This document shows, piece by piece, positions 63,921-64,000 of a stretch of 64,000 nucleotides of DNA. Under the pieces are notes generated by a model. The model worked only from the letters and a program-made list of their open reading frames with translations, did not search any database and was not told the DNA's origin. Origin of the DNA: Peptostreptococcus faecalis (GTDB lineage Bacteria > Bacillota > Clostridia > Peptostreptococcales > Peptostreptococcaceae); NCBI RefSeq assembly GCF_900240845.1, contig NZ_OERU01000001.1, forward strand, positions 1,075,079 to 1,139,078, written 5' to 3'. Positions within the stretch are counted from its first letter, which is position 1. Each line of letters starts with the position of its first letter. The position numbers and the translations under genes are program-made.

Positions 63921-63949
63921 ATTATATACTTATATAAATTTAATGTCAA
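63921..63949 (-). promoter_or_regulatory. consensus promoter of the universal stress protein gene
   Basis: TTGACA (63944-63949) and TATAAT (63921-63926), exactly 17 bp apart on the minus strand. This matches the housekeeping sigma consensus at every position. Confidence 0.9.
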
Positions 63950-64000
63950 ATTATAATATTCAGAACTTTACAACATTAATTAGCAGCTTCTACAGTATTT

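Overview
The window is a low-GC, gene-dense stretch of a Gram-positive anaerobe of the class Clostridia. The evidence is strong AGGAGG-type ribosome binding sites, T-box leaders, cell-wall-binding repeat 2 (CWB2) surface proteins beside a short SecA of the SecA2 type, a six-cysteine SCIFF peptide, two-subunit fumarase, and rubrerythrin/PerR/superoxide reductase. CWB2 proteins next to secA2 and glycopolymer genes recall the Clostridioides difficile S-layer/PSII region, so a member of the Peptostreptococcales is my best guess; the species is not determined. Almost everything is on the minus strand. The plus-strand exceptions are 12301-14768, 47436-48203, 50691-51311 and 60525-61616.

Layout. 1-9.5 kb: cell-envelope locus with a CDP-glycerol polymerase (cut by the window edge), two GT2 glycosyltransferases, an initiating sugar-phosphate transferase, a doubly membrane-anchored CWB2 protein, a CWB2-amidase, a membrane-anchored phosphodiesterase-like protein and a membrane acyltransferase. 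9.6-11.9 kb: secA2. 12.3-14.8 kb: plus-strand cassette of an AAA/ABC-type ATPase, a HEPN-domain putative RNase and cytidine deaminase, preceded by a possible small RNA; this is the best candidate for an undescribed (defence-like) system. 14.8-22.4 kb: nagB, then an operon ybaK-fumA-fumB-malic enzyme-cvfB, a membrane protein, and an S1-domain gene broken by one in-frame TAA. 22.6-30.8 kb: DUF1846, an orphan small-RNA candidate, stomatin/NfeD, NAD(P)HX repair, U32 peptidase-family protein and zapA. 31-40 kb: pheST with T-box, an rRNA methyltransferase, a Ktr potassium system and an LTA-synthase-like protein. 40-46 kb: a CWB2 protein, orphan SCIFF, yajC-tgt-queA-ruvBAC order. 46.3-51.4 kb: 3D-domain wall protein, ytxH/ytxG pair, infC-rpmI-rplT with an L20-type leader, map and an ECF S component. 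51.4-55.7 kb: thrS with T-box, a GME-fold protein and a GT4 enzyme. 55.9-60.1 kb: a (Re-)citrate/homocitrate synthase-aconitase-isocitrate dehydrogenase operon that probably makes 2-oxoglutarate. 60.5-64 kb: DEAD-box helicase, rubrerythrin-PerR-superoxide reductase operon with a palindromic operator, and a universal stress protein.

How the parts fit: glycopolymer synthesis, SecA2 export, CWB2 anchoring and wall hydrolases form one envelope theme. Fumarase plus malic enzyme and the citrate branch give an anaerobic route to pyruvate and glutamate. The PerR operon handles oxygen stress. Transcription units are cleanly separated by strong, often perfectly palindromic, terminators.
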